A DNA stretch of 21,948 nucleotides from Trichosphaerium sp. ATCC 40318 (Eukaryota; Discosea; Flabellinia; Trichosidae). The notes under the pieces are model-generated. The model did not search any database. It was not told the origin of the DNA and was given only the letters and a program-made list of their open reading frames with translations. Location of the stretch: positions 1 to 21,948 of the forward strand of contig JALMLS010000458.1 in the NCBI GenBank assembly GCA_038496445.1. Direction: 5' to 3'. A program made the position numbers and the translations under genes. This document shows positions 16,980 to 21,948 of this stretch, piece after piece (positions within the stretch are counted from its first letter, which is position 1; every line of letters begins with the position of its first letter).

Positions 16980-19115
16980 TTAACTAATATTTTTGTTAGA
17001 TAAAAAATTGTAAGCAAACTTACAAGAGAGAAAATGCGTAGCTAATTTGTCAGCCTTGGAGTCATAGTGCAATTCCCGAAACAGTTGCAATAAAGCTTTT
17101 TTGCTCAAAGTTTTCTTATGATTTGCCTTTATCCTCACCAAAACTATTGATTTATCATCCTATGAAACAATTAACACTTTGCCAAAGTTTGTGAGAGCAC
17201 TTGTTTTTTTTCAATCAATGCGGCTTTTATCACATATCTTGCCACCATCTCTGAGCTATCTCTACAGCTTTCAATTGAACCTCCTAATACCTTACATGTT
17301 GGCAAATCAATAGATGCCGGCACAACTTTTTTATAATTGGCGATGCTGGTTTCAAAGCCAAGTATTTCATCTACATTTGCACTTGGACCTAAAGCATTTG
17401 AGATAAGGAAAAAGAACCTCCCAATGTCTACTTACAGTACGTGTAAATGCCGTCAGAGCTCGCAACAATAGAAAACCAAGCACTAAAAAATAGTAAAAAC
17501 AATACACTGTAGCATAGTAAAAGAAAAGTACATGTTAGAGGTATAAAAGTCATCTTCTATGTCGGCGATTGAGTCAAAAACAATAAAATGATTTTCCGAA
17601 TTCTTGTAAAAAGGAATCAAGGCAAACACGGAATGGCTCTTCAACTCAACGTCCTAAAGCTATTTAGCACAATACCTACCAATACATGTACCATTGAAGA
17701 AACAGCCGGTAAGTCTTGCTTTAAACCAATCACTGTGACTTTGTGGTAGTAATCTTGAATTGTTAACAAAAAAAAAAAAGGAATGCAATGTACCTTTTTT
17801 TTGCTATCAAAAAAATCCCGTTAGCTTCATCAAATGCAATCAACACTGTACCTTGCTATTTTCGCCAAATTCATATAAGCATCCATTTGACGTGCATTCG
17901 GTGTACCATCTGAGGTGAACAACCATATAAAATCTTTAAACTTAAACTTGAGATCTCGCACTGAAACTACATCATTTAGCAATAGCTGCTCTTTCTTTTT
18001 TTTTTCTACAGGTGCTTCCTCATTCTCTTTTTCAAGACCTACATTGTGTCAACTGTGAATAAAAGCAAAGAAATCAGCCGTACCAGTAGTATTGGCATCC
18101 ACATTCACAACATGTTTGTCGACAATGTTATTACTTTGTTCACTTTCCTCGGCACTTGAATTTGTGGTTTCTAATAAATTTATTATATCAGCTATATCCA
18201 TATCACCTTCTGAATCATCAATAAATGTGTCGCTACAACAAGCATGAGAGGGAAAAAAAAAGAAGAAAAAAAACACGTGAAAAATAAAAGCCGCACATGT
18301 GTTTGTAATGTCCATTTGTTGTAAAGTAATTGTGGCCAGTTTGTTGATATTTTCCATGCTTATTTTGTAAAGCATCCATTGTGAGCGTGTAGTATTCTGT
18401 AATTTGAACAATATTAAATCACAAATAAATAAAAAAAAAAAAAGGTAAATTCGTACCCATCCTTGTACCATTTCTTTTAAAGCCACAGTGATTGTAAAAG
18501 GAATTTTAAAATGAAACACTTTGTTTTGAAGTGCTAAATTAAAAATAGCAACTAATAACAGGTTAGACATTAAACGCTAAGTTGTTTATGCTTTACGTAC
18601 CAACAGAAGCCTTTGAAATTTGTGGAATTTTGGATTTTATTTCTACCAAATACCTGCTCACGTATGCTTTAAAAGTCCTTGTAGTTAGCAAATAGTCATT
18701 GTTAACTTGAGAGTAGTTCAAGTCACATTTTGCAAATTTTGGGTTTGTTCTCCACGTGGTTTTAAATGCTTCCCATGTTTTTTTTTAGCGCTGGAACTAA
18801 GAGCTCCGGCCTCTAAATAAAGTCTTTGAGCAATAACACCAACTTCCGACTATTGCATTATTAGTGTGGTTTTTAATACAAAAACAAGTGGTAGCGCACG
18901 TTTGTAGTGGCAATCTCCGGCTTGGATTGATTTGTGGTCATTCCAAAATTTTGCTTTATTGTCTTCACATCCTGTTCTAAGGCTCGAACGTGATGTGCAA
19001 GCTTTCTAAACTGTAATTAATAACTGGCAAAATAATAACAAGAAAAAGCGTACTGAACCAGTGCTTTCAAATTTTCCTCGTTCATTTGCTTCTTTGATGG
19101 CGGCTCAGCAGACAT
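16980..19115 (-). CDS. Uncharacterised transposon-encoded protein, multi-exon
   Basis: Start at 19115 (MSAEPPSKKQMNEENLKALVQ), last exon ending at TAA 16980-16982. Legible parts in order: a short coiled coil (FRKLAHHVRALEQDVKTIKQN); a basic-aromatic segment (TWEAFKTTWRTNPKFAKCDLN, TFKAYVSRYLVEIKSKIPQ) around 18600-18780; a hydrophobic-basic segment (about 18480-18550); an acidic Ser-rich region (DDSEGDMDIADIINLLE) around 18070-18230; DFIWLFTSDGTPNARQMDAY (about 17900); FALIPFYKNSENHFIVFDSI (about 17600); and a C-terminal part with SSEMVARYVIKAALIEKKQ, then an intron, then a Lys-rich end. I recognise no family. Its place beside the transposase suggests an accessory protein such as a DNA-binding partner. 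A one-base frame break at a nine-A run (about 18778-18786) and unclear joins near 18300-18470 leave the exact protein open. Confidence 0.5.
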
Positions 19116-19457
19116 GGTGAGTTTAAAAAATTGTTAAAAATTTACTAATTTAATTGACTACAATGATGAATGCGGAGTATTTTAGGAAGGGATGGCAAAG
19201 TGATAGTAGTTAATGAGGTGCTCTCCATCGTCACTGGTTGTACATACTTGCGCTAGCTTGTACACATTTTTTAGTGGTACACATGCTATTGTGTCAGCAA
19301 ATTCAACGCTACAACAAAGTTAGTGTTTCAAAAGCAAGAAGGGAAGGTTTTGCACGTCAATAGCTCACTGTTGGCATCGTATGGGCTGTTTGGGTTTTTT
19401 AAAGTAAAGTACCTAGAATTACATGAGTAAATTAGTTGTTGCACTACTACAAACAGC
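19116..19457. other. Region between transposase and accessory gene
   Basis: This is the gap between the TGA at 19458-19460 and the accessory start at 19115, both on the minus strand. An open frame in another phase (stop near 19328) could be a further transposase exon, reached by splicing from CAG|GTGTTT near 19475 to an acceptor near 19410. The remaining 200 bases probably hold the accessory promoter. Confidence 0.35.
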
Positions 19458-21948
19458 TCACTCTCCAAATACAAACACCTGATTGTTGTCAGTGATGCTT
19501 TGATAAATGGCTTGAGTTTTAACATATATGCAGTCTTTTTTAGTTTCTCTCTTTGCCGGTCTCCATGATTTAAAAAGAGTTTCATTTGAGACAGAAAGCT
19601 TCATTGTCAGATTTTCCGTTGTTACAGAGTTATAGGAAACAAACGGTTCTGACATAAGTCTTCTAGTATCAGCAGGGAATGTGGCTTCAAATGCTAATTT
19701 TTCCATGTGGCATAACTCTCTAACACATCTTTTGTTGCCTAACAACAAAGTGAGATGTAAATTTTTTTGTTTGCATTGCTTACGTAAAATCCAGTGTGCC
19801 TTTGGTCTTTTGTAAAATGGAGGAGTGATCACTTTCCTTGACAATTCAATGTTATCTTTGTATTGATCATGTAGCACGGAAGTGCAAAGGGCATCAAACT
19901 TGCCAATATATGATAGCATTAACCACGGTATTTCTTTGTCTACTATGTCCCTATGCTTTGTTGGTATGTTGAAAACGGAACATTTCATGCACTTTATTTT
20001 GTCATGGTTCTTGGACGACAACTTCCATTTTTTGATGGTGGCATGCTTAGATTCACATGCATAAGTGCTAATAATGTAGTTAATCACAACCACTTCATAA
20101 AAGTGTACCTAAAGTGTTTAAAAACTCCAAATCGTTTAATCATGTATTCATAGTGGTAAGGCACGTGAAAGTTTGTTGTGTCTAAATTTAGATCTAATAA
20201 GTTGTCAATGATCAGACACATACAAAAAAAGCAAATTGCAAACAGTACCAGGTAAACTGAGCTTTATTTCATTCAATAAGTTTTTGTATTTGACTGTAAC
20301 ACTTTTGACTTGACGTTCTGACATAAAATCTCTTTGTGTCAATACTACAAAAGCCAATAAATGCTTCCTTTAAATTGGTCAATAAAAGGGCCACACAAAG
20401 AGAAATAGAAAGGTACCACATTGACATGAGGTCATCAGGTAAAATGTGGCGAAAAACCAGAGCAGACATTTTCAAAAAGGTTCTCATGTCTGTTCCATCC
20501 CAACTCTCAGATACTAAACATCCTGTATTATTCCACACTGCCTTCATTCTAATAAGACTTTGAATCAATACATCAAGACAACAACATGTACGTACTTTCC
20601 TAACCCTGTATTTTGTTTTCTAACATACTTGATTCTACGATTTAGAGTTTTTTTAAATGTTTCTTTGGGTTGCAGCTCTTGCATTTTAGCCAATGCCGCA
20701 TCCAACACATTTTTAGCTATGCCCAATATGATGTTATGAAATGGACAATATGGAGAATCCAAAAAAAAGTCAAAGTGATGGTTCAACAGCTTACTGAACG
20801 GAGACTAAAAGAAAAAAAAATACCAGTTAATCTAAAGTAAAACTAAATTTGTGGGTTGTTGCTCACCTGCCTGTGAATGCTAAAACAATCTTTAATATGA
20901 TCACTATATAGAGTGTTCATGTGCCATGGTGAGGATTTGGAGTGTGTTTCTTGTGGCTGTTACAATCTCATTGTCTTCTGTAATTATTGAAAGGCATTTT
21001 TTGGCACTCTACATATTCGGCAAGGATAATGAGATGTTGGACTCCTCATTGCTAAAAGTAACATAAGTTGATCAATAGTGAAGGATTTTGTACATATCAA
21101 TCTATTTGAGCCTGGTGAATCACCCAATATCTTAGACAACCTCAAATACACTGTGAAGTACTATTTTTTGGATTAAATTGTAAAAAAAACCCAATAAAAT
21201 TGGCCCGTACCTTTTGTTCACTTTTTATGTAACATCTCATGCCATTGTACACCTTTAAAAAATCATTTACAACATGTTCCAAAAGATCTTCTTCATGCAA
21301 ACACTTTGGTAGCACAGCCAACAACATTTTTCCAGTAGCACTGGCACTGTTAGGCAAATTCCAAACAACCATATACAAAGGTCCCAAACTGTCTTTTTTA
21401 TCGTATGTAAAATCATCCTTGCTTATATATGCTATTTATTAACAGTGAGTAAACAATCAAAAGATAAAGTATAGTATACCTGGGAGTAAAATAGTGTTGT
21501 TTTTGTCTGCCTCATAAATGTCAAGTACATCTGCGAACACTTTTTTCACATTGGTCCCAGTTTCTGGACCTTTGTACACCTTTTCTGCTTTTGTAGTTCC
21601 ATCTTCATAGTGTGTGCATTGTGGATGGTCCATCAGTTATACATTCAGCGATGCTGTTTCTTGTGGGCAAATAATACAACACTCTTTTGATATGCTCTGA
21701 TGGAGAGTAAAAAGGAACTTGTGTCATGTATACAACTTTGTCTGACTTGGTTTTTTGTCCACTGATATTATTTCAGGTGGAAATTGAGGCAAAAACTAAT
21801 GTAAAACAATAAGCAAGGACAAAGGCACATACGACTGGTAAATGTACTTTTGTAGCAATTTCTTTCAACAATGTGTTCACAGAAACAGACACAGTGCCTA
21901 ACAAACCCAACATAAGAGATAATCACAATGTGGCATGTTACGTACCAT
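19458..21948 (-). CDS. Tnp2-type transposase (partial, damaged frame)
   Basis: Minus-strand exons, running from the right edge, carry signatures of the Transposase_21/Tnp2 family of CACTA elements: an N-terminal Cys/His part with CCIICP and HPQCTHYEDG (about 21590-21690); DDFTYDKKDSLGPLYMVVWNLP with a candidate first catalytic Asp (about 21350-21415); KILGDSPGSNRL (about 21110-21135), matching the second conserved Asp in the family's DxPA motif; SHYPCRICRV, the zinc pair; SPYCPFHNIILGIAK (about 20720-20760), the family's D-MHN-LG block; a GTDMRTFLKMSALVF region; and a C-terminal exon (19458 to about 20057) with ACESKHATIKKW. Such enzymes cut and rejoin element ends. Damage: a TAA in frame at 21637-21639 and frame changes near 20995 (A-run) and 20945. 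Introns are 40-60 bp. The 5' end is outside. Confidence 0.75.

Larger units (their letters stand above)
16232..21948 (-). mobile_element. Tnp2-type (CACTA/EnSpm-related) DNA transposon, one end outside
   Basis: This is an inferred unit: subterminal palindromic array (16240-16905), an uncharacterised gene (16980-19115) and a Tnp2-type transposase (19458 to the right edge), both genes read on the minus strand. Its left boundary would be at about 16231, inside the gypsy integrase. The left end (TCTAAAATTCTCAAG) does not show the CACTA terminus expected of classic members, so the exact class is unproved. The right end, the second inverted repeat and the target duplication lie beyond the window. 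Confidence 0.6.

Overview
The window looks like nuclear DNA from an intron-dense, AT-rich eukaryote with a compact gene layout. Introns are mostly 40-60 bp. An early-diverging fungus or a fungus-like protist fits best, because a nuclease-kinase of Crinkler/FunK1 flavour, Tnp2-type DNA transposons and Ty3/gypsy elements occur together. Sequence alone does not settle the lineage.

Bases 1-7736 hold ordinary host genes. A calponin-homology plus coiled-coil protein (minus, 3' end outside) is divergent from an ADCK1-like UbiB/ABC1 mitochondrial kinase (plus). A class I SAM methyltransferase (plus) follows, and then, convergent with it, a type I membrane protein with a DNRLRE-like ectodomain (minus). 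The genes were rebuilt from conserved protein motifs spliced across GT-AG introns, so most are invisible as single open frames.

Bases 8160-11652 hold the most unusual host locus. An eight-exon minus-strand gene encodes a predicted 802-aa protein: basic N-terminus, nuclear-localisation-like clusters, a coiled coil made partly of tandem heptads, a PD-(D/E)XK nuclease fold and a protein kinase domain. Just past its 3' end lies an inverted, decayed copy of part of the same gene. That copy is split by a 287-bp insertion with a 5-bp target duplication, and the intact gene supplies the empty site.

Bases 12065-21948 are nested transposable elements. A Ty3/gypsy element (145-bp LTR, leader, one 1273-codon Gag-Pol frame) stops abruptly at the start of the integrase core. 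Next come about 650 bp of palindromic repeats, including five 44-bp tandem copies, and then, on the minus strand, an uncharacterised gene and a Tnp2-type (CACTA/EnSpm-related) transposase that runs off the right edge. The simplest reading is a DNA transposon inserted into the gypsy integrase, with the palindromic array as its subterminal repeat region; the other end lies outside the window.

Several genes, both host and transposon, show one-base frame breaks at A/T runs. These could be real decay or homopolymer errors in the assembly.
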